Assembly: GCF_001424165.1 (NCBI RefSeq)
Contig: NZ_LMOJ01000001.1
Span: 275,194-339,193, forward strand
Source: Massilia sp. Leaf139
GTDB lineage: Bacteria > Pseudomonadota > Gammaproteobacteria > Burkholderiales > Burkholderiaceae_D
Direction: 5' to 3'
DNA: 64,000 bases
The position numbers and the translations under genes are program-made. This document shows positions 38,108 through 46,277 of the stretch, in pieces (the stretch's first letter is position 1; every line of letters begins with the position of its first letter). The notes below the pieces were generated by a model. That model saw only the letters and a program-made list of their open reading frames with translations. It was not told where the DNA came from and did no database searches.

Positions 38108-40366
38108 TTAAAGTGCGAGCGTTCGCGGGATGCTGAAGGAGAAGGTGGCGCCCTGGCCTTGAATCGACTCGGCCCAGGCCCGGCCGCCGTGGCGCTCGAC
38201 GATGCGGCGCACGTTGGCGAGGCCGATGCCCGTACCCTGGAAGTCTTCCATGCGGTGCAGGCGCTGGAACACGCCGAACAGCTTGTGGACGTAATCCATG
38301 TTGAAGCCGGCGCCGTTGTCGGCGACGTGGAAGACGGTTTCGTGTTCGTCCTGGTCGGCCCGGACGTTGATGATCGCCGGGTCACGCTGGCCGGTAAACT
38401 TCACGGCGTTCGACAGCAGGTTCATCATCGCCAGGTGCAGGAAGGTCGGGTCGGCGGTGATGCGCGGCAGCGGCGCCAGGTGCCATTCGATATTGCGCTT
38501 GCCGATGTCCAGGCCTAGCTTGTCGATGCAGGACGCAACCAGTTTCGACATGTCGACATCGACCGGACGCAGGGCGGCGCGGCCCATCTGCGAAAAGCTC
38601 AGCAGGTCGTCGACCAGCTTGCCGGCCAAGCGCGCCGATTCCTTGATGTTGGTGAGGAAGCGCTGTCGCATGGTCGCATCCTCGCTGCCGCTCGACTCGA
38701 GCAGCAGGTCGGAAAAGCCGACGATGTGGCGCAGCGGCGCGCGCAGGTCGTGCGATACCGAATACGAAAAGGCTTCGAGCTCCTTGTTGGCGCGGCCCAG
38801 TTCCTCGGCCAGTTCGGCCATCTGCTCGGCGCGTTCGAGCGCGATGCCGAGCAGGGCGCTGCGAAATTCGCCCGTCAGTTCGATCTCGGCGACGTGCCAG
38901 GGCAGGCTGACGCCGTGGATCGTCTCGCGCCAGGTGGCGAAGCTGGTGCGCGGCGTGAGCTGCACCAGGGTGCCGGGTACGTCGGCGTCGCTGCGCGCCG
39001 CCTTCTCGTGCGGATTGCCGGCCCATTCGATGGTGTGCACGACTTCGGGACGGAACCAGAGCAGGTAGTGCTTGTGCAGGCGCGAGATCGGCATGGACAG
39101 CAGGCCGCTGGCATTGCGCTTGAGGGCAGCGGCGCGCGGATAGATGTTCGAGAGCGCATCGGTATGGAAGACTTCGGTGCCATGGCCTTCCTGTTCGAGC
39201 CAGGACACCAGATTGCGGATCGCCGCGACCTCGGGCGTGTCGCCGTAGGTCAGCACGCGTTCGTCGGCCACCACCGCCACGCCGCCCGCGCGCGCGAAGC
39301 GCAGCAGCTCGGGGAAGACGACGCTCATGTTGTCGATGACGTCGGCGCCCTTGGTGAGGTTGCCCAGCATGGCGACCATCATGCGCCGCACTTCGAGGCG
39401 GAACTGCAGCTCGCTCGCATCCTCGCGCGACTCGATGCACAGCGCCAGCACCTGGCCCAGCTGCTCGCAGGCGGTACGCTTTTCGAAAGCGACCGGGCAG
39501 GGCGTCTCGTTATGGCAGGAGATCAGGCCCCACAGTTTGCCCTTGACCATCAGCGAGACCGACATCGAGGCCAGCGTCCCCATGTTGCGCATGTATTGCA
39601 GGTGCACCGGGGAGACGCTGCGCAGGGCGGCGAACGAGAGATCGTTGCGTCGACCGCTGACCGGATTCTCGGCCGGCACGAGCGGCGAGGGAACGTAGTT
39701 GGCGTCCTGGATCAGGCGGATGCGCGACAAGGCGTACAAATCGCGCGCCTGGGCCGGGATGTCCGAGGCCGGGAAGCGCTGGCCCATGTACGAATGGTAG
39801 GACTCTTCCTTCGACTCGGCCATCACATGGCCGTGGCCGTCGCGGTCGAACTGGTAGACCATCACGCGGCCGTAGCCGGTGACCATGCGCACGTGGCGGG
39901 CCGCCAGTGCGGCCAGCGATTCGACCGATTGCGACTCGTCCACGTTAAGGAGAAAGTCGCCCAGCAGCGGATACAGGTGGCGAAAGTCCGGCGCTTCGGC
40001 GCGCTCGACGGCTTCGCATTCGAGCACCAGCACGCCGTCCCAGGCATGGCCGAGCGCGTCGAAATGGCAGCCGTTGGCGGCCGTGACCGTGCCCAGGTAG
40101 AAGGGCCGGTTGCCGAGGGCGTCGCCGGTCAGCGCGGGCAGCACGCGGGCGGCCGCGGCCTGGCCGATCACCTCCGCCAGCGGCTGGCCGCAGACGGCTT
40201 CGGCCTCGATGCCGAGCCATCTCACCAGGTTGGCGCTCGCCTGCAGGACAACGCCTTCGTGCGACAGCGTCAGCAGGAAACCATGCGGCTGGATGCTGCC
40301 GGGCGTACGGATCGGTTCCCGGTCGCAACCGGACAGGTCGAGCGTTGCAATTGGAGCTGGAGTCAT
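38108..40366 (-). CDS. bphP: bacteriophytochrome histidine kinase (PAS-GAF-PHY-HK)
   Basis: 752 residues. The biliverdin-attaching cysteine is C14 in LSGCDREPIRTPGSIQPHG, followed by the PAS, GAF and PHY domains. The GAF contains FPASDIPAQARDLY, whose Asp contacts the chromophore; the PHY tongue is near WETIHGVSLP. The kinase phosphoacceptor is H539 in SVSHDLRAPLRHIVGF, then HATPase_c (DNGAGFNMDY, GTGIGLANV). Red/far-red light sensor passing phosphate to the adjacent response regulator. No heme oxygenase (bphO) gene is next to it. A TTG start ten codons upstream is possible; ATG 40366 is preferred. Confidence 0.95.
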   Translation of the reverse strand: MTPAPIATLDLSGCDREPIRTPGSIQPHGFLLTLSHEGVVLQASANLVRWLGIEAEAVCGQPLAEVIGQAAAARVLPALTGDALGNRPFYLGTVTAANGCHFDALGHAWDGVLVLECEAVERAEAPDFRHLYPLLGDFLLNVDESQSVESLAALAARHVRMVTGYGRVMVYQFDRDGHGHVMAESKEESYHSYMGQRFPASDIPAQARDLYALSRIRLIQDANYVPSPLVPAENPVSGRRNDLSFAALRSVSPVHLQYMRNMGTLASMSVSLMVKGKLWGLISCHNETPCPVAFEKRTACEQLGQVLALCIESREDASELQFRLEVRRMMVAMLGNLTKGADVIDNMSVVFPELLRFARAGGVAVVADERVLTYGDTPEVAAIRNLVSWLEQEGHGTEVFHTDALSNIYPRAAALKRNASGLLSMPISRLHKHYLLWFRPEVVHTIEWAGNPHEKAARSDADVPGTLVQLTPRTSFATWRETIHGVSLPWHVAEIELTGEFRSALLGIALERAEQMAELAEELGRANKELEAFSYSVSHDLRAPLRHIVGFSDLLLESSGSEDATMRQRFLTNIKESARLAGKLVDDLLSFSQMGRAALRPVDVDMSKLVASCIDKLGLDIGKRNIEWHLAPLPRITADPTFLHLAMMNLLSNAVKFTGQRDPAIINVRADQDEHETVFHVADNGAGFNMDYVHKLFGVFQRLHRMEDFQGTGIGLANVRRIVERHGGRAWAESIQGQGATFSFSIPRTLAL

Positions 40367-40607
40367 GAGGCGCGGACAGGACGGACTGGGTGACAAAGCG
40401 ACATTCTAGCGTGAAAGGCAAGCTTCCGGATGTTGGATGGCCCCCAGTTGCAACGAGGACACTGCCAGCACGATTCGGTACGTTTTTGAGGCAATCGGCG
40501 CTTGACCTAGGGGTAAAGACATGTTCACAAAAGCAAGTGGCGCGTGGCCGGTCGCGGCGGTTTCGGTTTATCATGGGGCTTACCTTGCCAATGCCTGCCC
40601 CGTGTTC

Positions 40608-42512
40608 ATGAACAATAGTGTCGCCCCCAAGAAAAAGCTGACCGACGAGCAGCGCTTCCAGTACCTGATCTCCGGAATCAGCGACTACGCGATCTACATG
40701 CTCGACCCGGAAGGCCATGTCAGCAGCTGGAATGCCGGCGCCCAGCGCTTCAAGGGCTACCTGGCGCCGGAAATTCTGGGCCAGCATTTCTCGCGCTTCT
40801 ACACCCCCGAAGACCGCGCCGTGGATCTGCCCAAGCGGGCCCTCGCCACTGCCCTAACCGAGGGCAAGTACGAAGCCGAAGGCTGGCGCATGCGCCAGGA
40901 CGGCACCCGCTTCTGGGCCAGCGTCGTGATCGACCCGATCTACGACGAGCACCGCACGCTGCTGGGCTACGCGAAGATCACGCGCGATATCACCGACAAG
41001 CGCCAGGCCGAGCAGGCGCTGCGCGCCAGCGAAGAACGCTTCCGCCTGCTGGTGCAGGGCGTGACTGACTATGCGATCTACATGCTCGCCCCCGATGGCA
41101 CGGTCACCAACTGGAACGTGGGCGCCGAACGCATCAAGGGCTACAGCTACGACGAGATCGTCGGCCAGCATTTCTCGACCTTCTACACCGACGAAGACCG
41201 CGCCGGTGGACTGCCCGCACGGGCGCTCGGCACCGCCGCGCGCGAAGGGCGCTATGAATCCGAGGGCTGGCGCGTACGCAAGGACGGCACCCGTTTCTGG
41301 GCGCACGTCGTGATCGATGCCGTCCATGGCGACATGGGCGAACTGATCGGCTTTGCCAAGATCACGCGCGACCTGACCGAAAAGAAAAAGGCCGACGCCG
41401 CGCTGGCCGAGGCAAACGCCGCGCTGTTCCAGGCGCAGAAGATGGAATCGATCGGCCAGCTGACGGGCGGCATCGCGCACGACTTCAACAACCTGCTGTC
41501 GGTGATCACGAGCGGCCTCGAGCTGCTGACGCTCAAGCGCGACGGCAACGGCGACAGCAAGACGCTCGACAGCATGCGGCGCGCGGTCGAACGCGCCGCC
41601 ACCCTGACCCAGCAGCTGCTCGCCTTTGCCCGCCAGCAGCCGCTGCAGCCGGAAACGCGCAGCGTGAACCGCCTCATTTCCGGCTTCGAGTCGGTGCTGC
41701 GGCGCGCCGTGAACGCCTCGATCGATTTCCAGCTGCGCCTCGATCCGCAGGTGCACAACACCGTCATCGATAGCGCGCGCTTCGAGTCGGCCATCCTGAA
41801 CCTGGTCGTCAATGCACGCGACGCCATGCCCGACGGCGGCCACCTGCAGATCGAGACCGCCAACGTCGACCTGGCCGAACGCGAAGTGCGCGGCCTGGCG
41901 CCGGGGCCTTATGTGCGGGTGACGGTGTCCGACACCGGCACCGGCATGTCGCCGGAAACGGCGGCGCGCGCTTTCGAACCCTTCTACACGACCAAGGAAG
42001 TCGGCAAGGGAACGGGCCTGGGCCTGTCCCAGGTCTACGGCTTCATCAAGCAGTCCGGCGGCGAAGTCGTGATCGGCACCTCGCCCGGCGAAGGCACCGC
42101 GATTTCCATCTTCCTGCCGGCCGCGCCGGGACAGCATGGCAGCGCGCAGCGCGACAACACCGAACTGGTGCTGATCGTCGAGGACGAACCCGACCTGATG
42201 GACGTGGCGGTGGCGCTCTACATCAGCATGGGCTACGAGGTCGTCACGGCCTCGGACGCGCGCGAAGCCAAGAGCCTGCTCGACAGCCGCGAGGTCGACA
42301 TCCTCTTCACCGACATCATCATGCCGGGCATGAACGGCCTCGAGCTGGCGGCCTACACCAGCCAGCACCATCCGCAGGTGAAAATCATCCTGGCCTCGGG
42401 CTATCCGCTGCCGGCGCTGAAGATCGAGGACGCCAAGCTGTCCGATTTCGCCTTCGTCCACAAGCCCTACCGCCTGTCGGATCTGGCGCGCGCGCTGCGC
42501 ACCGCCTCCTAG
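40608..42512 (+). CDS. hybrid sensor kinase with tandem duplicated PAS domains (PAS-PAS-HisKA-HATPase-REC)
   Basis: 634 residues. Two PAS domains (about 18-130 and 143-255) are clear internal repeats. Both carry DYAIYML, then GQHFS.FYT.EDRA and EGWR.R.DGTRFWA. The kinase core has H291 in GGIAHDFNN and GKGTGLGLSQVYGFIKQSGG. The receiver has D569 in ILFTDIIMPGMNG. No membrane helix. PAS repeats of this type often bind heme or flavin, but I see nothing that fixes the ligand. Start ATG 40608 is the second in-frame ATG; one at 40521 would add 29 residues of poor quality. Divergent from the phytochrome, and 7 bp ahead of a dehydratase gene. Confidence 0.91.
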   Translation: MNNSVAPKKKLTDEQRFQYLISGISDYAIYMLDPEGHVSSWNAGAQRFKGYLAPEILGQHFSRFYTPEDRAVDLPKRALATALTEGKYEAEGWRMRQDGTRFWASVVIDPIYDEHRTLLGYAKITRDITDKRQAEQALRASEERFRLLVQGVTDYAIYMLAPDGTVTNWNVGAERIKGYSYDEIVGQHFSTFYTDEDRAGGLPARALGTAAREGRYESEGWRVRKDGTRFWAHVVIDAVHGDMGELIGFAKITRDLTEKKKADAALAEANAALFQAQKMESIGQLTGGIAHDFNNLLSVITSGLELLTLKRDGNGDSKTLDSMRRAVERAATLTQQLLAFARQQPLQPETRSVNRLISGFESVLRRAVNASIDFQLRLDPQVHNTVIDSARFESAILNLVVNARDAMPDGGHLQIETANVDLAEREVRGLAPGPYVRVTVSDTGTGMSPETAARAFEPFYTTKEVGKGTGLGLSQVYGFIKQSGGEVVIGTSPGEGTAISIFLPAAPGQHGSAQRDNTELVLIVEDEPDLMDVAVALYISMGYEVVTASDAREAKSLLDSREVDILFTDIIMPGMNGLELAAYTSQHHPQVKIILASGYPLPALKIEDAKLSDFAFVHKPYRLSDLARALRTAS

Positions 42513-42519
42513 GGCCACC

Positions 42520-43455
42520 ATGGCGCTGCATATCGCCACGCCGCTGCTGGCCTCGACCGCGTTTCCGGTGCGGCCCGGCGCCCGGGTCTGGCTCAAGATG
42601 GAGGCGCTGCAGCCGAGCGGCTCGTTCAAGCTGCGCGGCATCGGTCATGCCTGCGCGACCTGGGCTGCACGCGGAGCGCGCCGCATCGTCGCTTCCTCTG
42701 GCGGCAACGCCGGCCTGGCGGCGGCCCATGCCGGACGCCGGCTCGGGCTGCCCGTTTTGGTCGTGGTGCCGGAGACGACCAGCGAACGTGCGCGCACCCT
42801 GCTGGCGCGCGAGGGCGCGGAAGTCTGCATCCACGGCAGTTCCTTCCAGGAGGCGAACGCCCATGCCCACGGGCTGCTCGGCCCCAGCGACGCCTTCATC
42901 CACCCTTTCGACGATCCGCTGCTATGGGAAGGCCATGCGAGCATGATCGACGAGGCGGCCGCCGACGTCCTGCCGGGCGGCGTGCGCTTCGACGCCGTCG
43001 TGCTGGCCGTCGGCGGCGGCGGGCTGCTGAGCGGCGTCGTGGCCGGCCTGCGCCGCCAGGGCTGGAACACCGTTCCCGTGTTCGCGGTCGAAACAAGCGG
43101 CGCCGATTCCTACGCCCGCTCGCTGGCGGCCGGGGAACGGATCGAACTGCCGGCCATCGCCAGCATCGCCACCTCGCTCGGCGCGCGCACCGTCTCGCAG
43201 CACGCCTTCGAACTGGCGCGCACGCATCCGATCACCCCGGTCGTGGTGAGCGACCACGAAGCCGTCGCCGCCTGCCTGCGCTTCATGGACGATCACCGCG
43301 TCGTGGTCGAACCGGCCTGCGGCGCCGCGCTGGCGCTGGCCTACCGGGAGGAGGGCCCGCTCGCCGCCTTCAGGAACGTGCTCGTCATCGTCTGCGGCGG
43401 CGCCACGGCGACGGTGGCGCAATTGCAGGCCTGGGACGCCCAGTTACGGGCCTAG
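42520..43455 (+). CDS. PLP-dependent L-serine/L-threonine dehydratase-like protein (fold type II)
   Basis: 311 residues. Schiff-base lysine K37 in QPSGSFKLRG, phosphate loop SSGGNAG, VGGGGLLSG, and C-terminal EPACGAALAL with VIVCGGATAT. The compact length without a regulatory ACT domain matches eukaryotic-type serine dehydratase (SDH/SDS) rather than biosynthetic IlvA. Probable reaction: serine or threonine to pyruvate or 2-oxobutyrate plus ammonia. It starts 7 bp after the sensor kinase stop, so it may share its transcript, though no functional link is apparent. Convergent with the lipase gene. Confidence 0.85.
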   Translation: MALHIATPLLASTAFPVRPGARVWLKMEALQPSGSFKLRGIGHACATWAARGARRIVASSGGNAGLAAAHAGRRLGLPVLVVVPETTSERARTLLAREGAEVCIHGSSFQEANAHAHGLLGPSDAFIHPFDDPLLWEGHASMIDEAAADVLPGGVRFDAVVLAVGGGGLLSGVVAGLRRQGWNTVPVFAVETSGADSYARSLAAGERIELPAIASIATSLGARTVSQHAFELARTHPITPVVVSDHEAVAACLRFMDDHRVVVEPACGAALALAYREEGPLAAFRNVLVIVCGGATATVAQLQAWDAQLRA

Positions 43456-43458
43456 CCT

Positions 43459-44631
43459 CTACAAGGCGAACAGGATGTCGCTGATCCGTTCGTAGACGGG
43501 ATCGGCCGACGGCCCCTTGTTCGGCCAGTTCAGGATGTCGAAGTGGTCGTAGCCGCGCCAGGTGCCCAGGTAATTCCAGGTTCCCGGCACCGGCGTGCCG
43601 TCGAAATCGCGCGCCGGATGACCGCCTGGTGCGCGCATGCTGCTGGTGTTGACCACGCCGTCGTTGGCGAACCAGGTTCGGTCGACACGCACCCGTCCCG
43701 GCGCATCCTGCGTGTAGCCGCCCATCCCGTGCTGCAGCATCGAAGGCACGATCCATTCCCCCGCATAGGTTTTGTAATAGGCGAACATGTCGTCACGCGG
43801 GTACTGGTAATGGCGGTTCTGCAGCGGCGCGATGCGGCGGTCGGTCTCGTTGCAGCAGGGCGCGCCGGCCTCGGTGGCTTGCGTGCCGACCGAAAAATAA
43901 TAGACATGGGGCGAGGTGCGCGCCCAGGCGTTGAAGTGACGGGCGCCGTCGGGCGCCAGTTCCCAGTTGGCGGCGTCGGCCAGCAGCCAGTTGCGCAGCG
44001 GCGAGCGCAGCTCGGACAGGATGTCGAGCACGGCGTCGCGCAAGGTCGTGCCGTTATGCGGCGCCGCGATCGTGGTGACGCTCCTGATCCAGCCGGTCTT
44101 GCCTCCGCGGTAGAGCTCGCCATCGCCGCTCCCCGCATCGCCGTGTTCCAGCAATTCGACCAGCGCCCGGATCGTGGTGCCGCCCTGGCTGTGGCCGATC
44201 ATGTGCAGCGGGTGCTTCTCGTTCCAGGCCGGATACAGGGCGGGCGGATAGCCGCGCGGATTCTCGAAGGGATTGGCCGCCCAGCATTGCACGGCCTTGG
44301 GCGTACCGTCGGCGCCGATGCGGTGCGCCCCGTAATCGACGCAGCCGCCCTTGAGCTGGGCATACAGCTCGGCCGCACGCTCGCGGTTGCTGGCGACGGC
44401 GCCGACGACGGCGGTGAAGACGGTGCGCGGCCCCTTGTAGGCGCGCAGGTGGGCGGCGATGTCGCCCCGGCCGCCCCAGTACAGGAAGCCGCTACGCGGG
44501 AACTGGTCGGGGCCGAAGCCGAGGAAGCCGTGCACCAGCACCACCGGATCGTTGTTGGCCGCGCGCGCCGGATGCATCGGCAGCAGGCTGCAGAACAAGA
44601 CGGCGAACAGGAAGCGGAAGGGGCGCAGCAT
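43459..44631 (-). CDS. secreted triacylglycerol lipase-like alpha/beta hydrolase
   Basis: 390 residues. Signal peptide (1-24, cleavage after ARA), then PVVLVHGFLGFG (oxyanion region) and the nucleophile elbow GHSQGG. The segment ELYAQLKGGCVDYGAHR, the late Asp region and the His in GYDHFDILNW also fit. The layout resembles Bacillus/Staphylococcus-type family I.5 lipases, including the residues that bind zinc and calcium in those enzymes. Exported, probably extracellular. No foldase or secretion genes are nearby. ATG 44631 has GGAG five bases upstream and is preferred to the GTG two codons earlier. Confidence 0.86.
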   Translation of the reverse strand: MLRPFRFLFAVLFCSLLPMHPARAANNDPVVLVHGFLGFGPDQFPRSGFLYWGGRGDIAAHLRAYKGPRTVFTAVVGAVASNRERAAELYAQLKGGCVDYGAHRIGADGTPKAVQCWAANPFENPRGYPPALYPAWNEKHPLHMIGHSQGGTTIRALVELLEHGDAGSGDGELYRGGKTGWIRSVTTIAAPHNGTTLRDAVLDILSELRSPLRNWLLADAANWELAPDGARHFNAWARTSPHVYYFSVGTQATEAGAPCCNETDRRIAPLQNRHYQYPRDDMFAYYKTYAGEWIVPSMLQHGMGGYTQDAPGRVRVDRTWFANDGVVNTSSMRAPGGHPARDFDGTPVPGTWNYLGTWRGYDHFDILNWPNKGPSADPVYERISDILFAL

Positions 44632-44762
44632 GGACACTCCGGAAGGTCGAGTGCCTCATTGTCGGAGCGGCGGAAGGGAAGGCGTTTGCGCCAGGTCGAG
44701 CGGGCGCAGGGAACACGCCGGCGACGTACCAATGTGGTGCGCCGTCGGCTTGACGAAATGAA

Positions 44763-46028
44763 TTACTGTGCCGTCGGAACAGTGTTCGCCGGCGGCACGG
44801 TGCTGCCCACGGCGCCCGGTGCGTTGGCATCGGCCGGCGCGGCGATCGAGGCGGTCATGCTGGCCTTCTCGGCGGCATCGATCCGGTTGCCGTTCCAGAC
44901 GATGTAGTCGTCGATCGAGTACAGCTTGCACGGCTCGCTGCTCTTGGCCGAGCAGGTGGCCAGGGCGCGCGCGTCCGGCGCTTCGCCTTCCTCGGCCCAG
45001 GTCCAGGCGCCGCTCGGCGAGACCGCGAAGGCGCGCGGCGTCATCTTGGTCAGATAATCGGCATAGGCGCGCCGGCCGTTTTCCGACAGGAAGGGCACGG
45101 CCTCGATATCGTCCAGCTGCGCGTACTCGGTACGCGGCGGGGTCGGGCGCGCCGGCACCTTGTGGATCACCTCGGTCGGCATGCCGAGGCCCTTCAGGAA
45201 GCGCATCGTGTCATCCAGCCAGATCTTTTCGCCGTCGCGGCTGGCCAGCATGCCGTGGGCATCGCGCTTAAACGACGGGAACTCGACCAGGCGCGCCTTG
45301 CCGCCGGCCTGCACAAAAGCTTCGTGCAGGCGGTTGGCCAGATCCGGGCCGAACAGCGAATCGTTCTCGCCGTACATCCAGAGGCTCGGCACCTTGCTGT
45401 TGGCGCCGTACTCGGCAAAGGCCGAGACCAGCGCCGAGCGCCAGGCGCAGCGGTCGCTGTCGTCGCGCAGGCCGCCCGCAAAATTGATCAGGCCGCGCAC
45501 GCCCGGCAGCGCCTGGGTGCCCAGGGCCATCGTCGCCAGGCCGCCGTAGGACTGGCCGGCCACGACGATGTGCTCCTTGTCGATCCAGGACTGGGTGCGG
45601 GCATATTCGACCGTCGAACGGATGTCGTCCGCCTGCAGGTAGCCGTTGGCCGTCATGTCGCAGCCGCGGTCGCGGTAGCGTCCGGTCGAGTTGGCGAAGC
45701 CCTGGCGCATCGGCACCATCACCGCATAGCCGCGTTTCACGAAGGCGGTGGCCATGTGATAGAAGCGGTCGCGCGGCTGGGCGCTCGGGCGGCCGGGATC
45801 CTTGCCGTGGTTGATCACCAGCAGCGGGAACGGGCCGGGGCCGTTCGGACGGAACACCGTCGTCTCGAGCATGGCGCGGTTGTCGACACCGGCCGGCACC
45901 TGGACAATCTGCTCGTTCATGCGGTAGTCGAGTTCCAGTTCCTGCTCGATCGCGATGCCAGGCAACATGGCCAGGCTGGCGAGCAGGGCGGCGGTGATCT
46001 TGCGAACGGTGGGGCGAACTCTAAACAT
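44763..46028 (-). CDS. exported alpha/beta hydrolase (dienelactone hydrolase/S9-peptidase-like)
   Basis: 421 residues. Signal peptide (about 1-26), core hydrolase with LLVINHGKDPG, GYAVMVPMRQGFANSTG, nucleophile in VVAGQSYGGLAT, Asp in YGENDSLFGP, and His in KRDAHGMLA. A C-terminal extension (about 300-421) has two Cys and a Pro/Ala/Thr-rich tail. Esterase or peptidase activity is likely; the substrate is unknown. Start ATG 46028 gives a proper signal sequence, whereas upstream in-frame sequence does not. It lies 131 bp upstream of the lipase gene on the same strand, so the two may form a secreted-hydrolase pair. Confidence 0.84.
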   Translation of the reverse strand: MFRVRPTVRKITAALLASLAMLPGIAIEQELELDYRMNEQIVQVPAGVDNRAMLETTVFRPNGPGPFPLLVINHGKDPGRPSAQPRDRFYHMATAFVKRGYAVMVPMRQGFANSTGRYRDRGCDMTANGYLQADDIRSTVEYARTQSWIDKEHIVVAGQSYGGLATMALGTQALPGVRGLINFAGGLRDDSDRCAWRSALVSAFAEYGANSKVPSLWMYGENDSLFGPDLANRLHEAFVQAGGKARLVEFPSFKRDAHGMLASRDGEKIWLDDTMRFLKGLGMPTEVIHKVPARPTPPRTEYAQLDDIEAVPFLSENGRRAYADYLTKMTPRAFAVSPSGAWTWAEEGEAPDARALATCSAKSSEPCKLYSIDDYIVWNGNRIDAAEKASMTASIAAPADANAPGAVGSTVPPANTVPTAQ

Positions 46029-46277
46029 GGGAAACTCTGGAAAAGCCTGCCGATGCGACAGAATTGCTGGAAGGAATGAATTGATTCTAGGCACCTCGTA
46101 GGGCCAGGGCAATATCCGTTTAGGCAATTCCAGAGCTAAATTTTTGAGTGTGGTAAAGATGCTTATCTACATCAATAACGAATGCCGCTTATGTGGCGCC
46201 CCAGGCCCCGTAAAGCCTTGGCGTAGGGGAAAGCTTGCTGTTTTCACAGCCTCGTTCGGCATGACGGAATCTGACGT

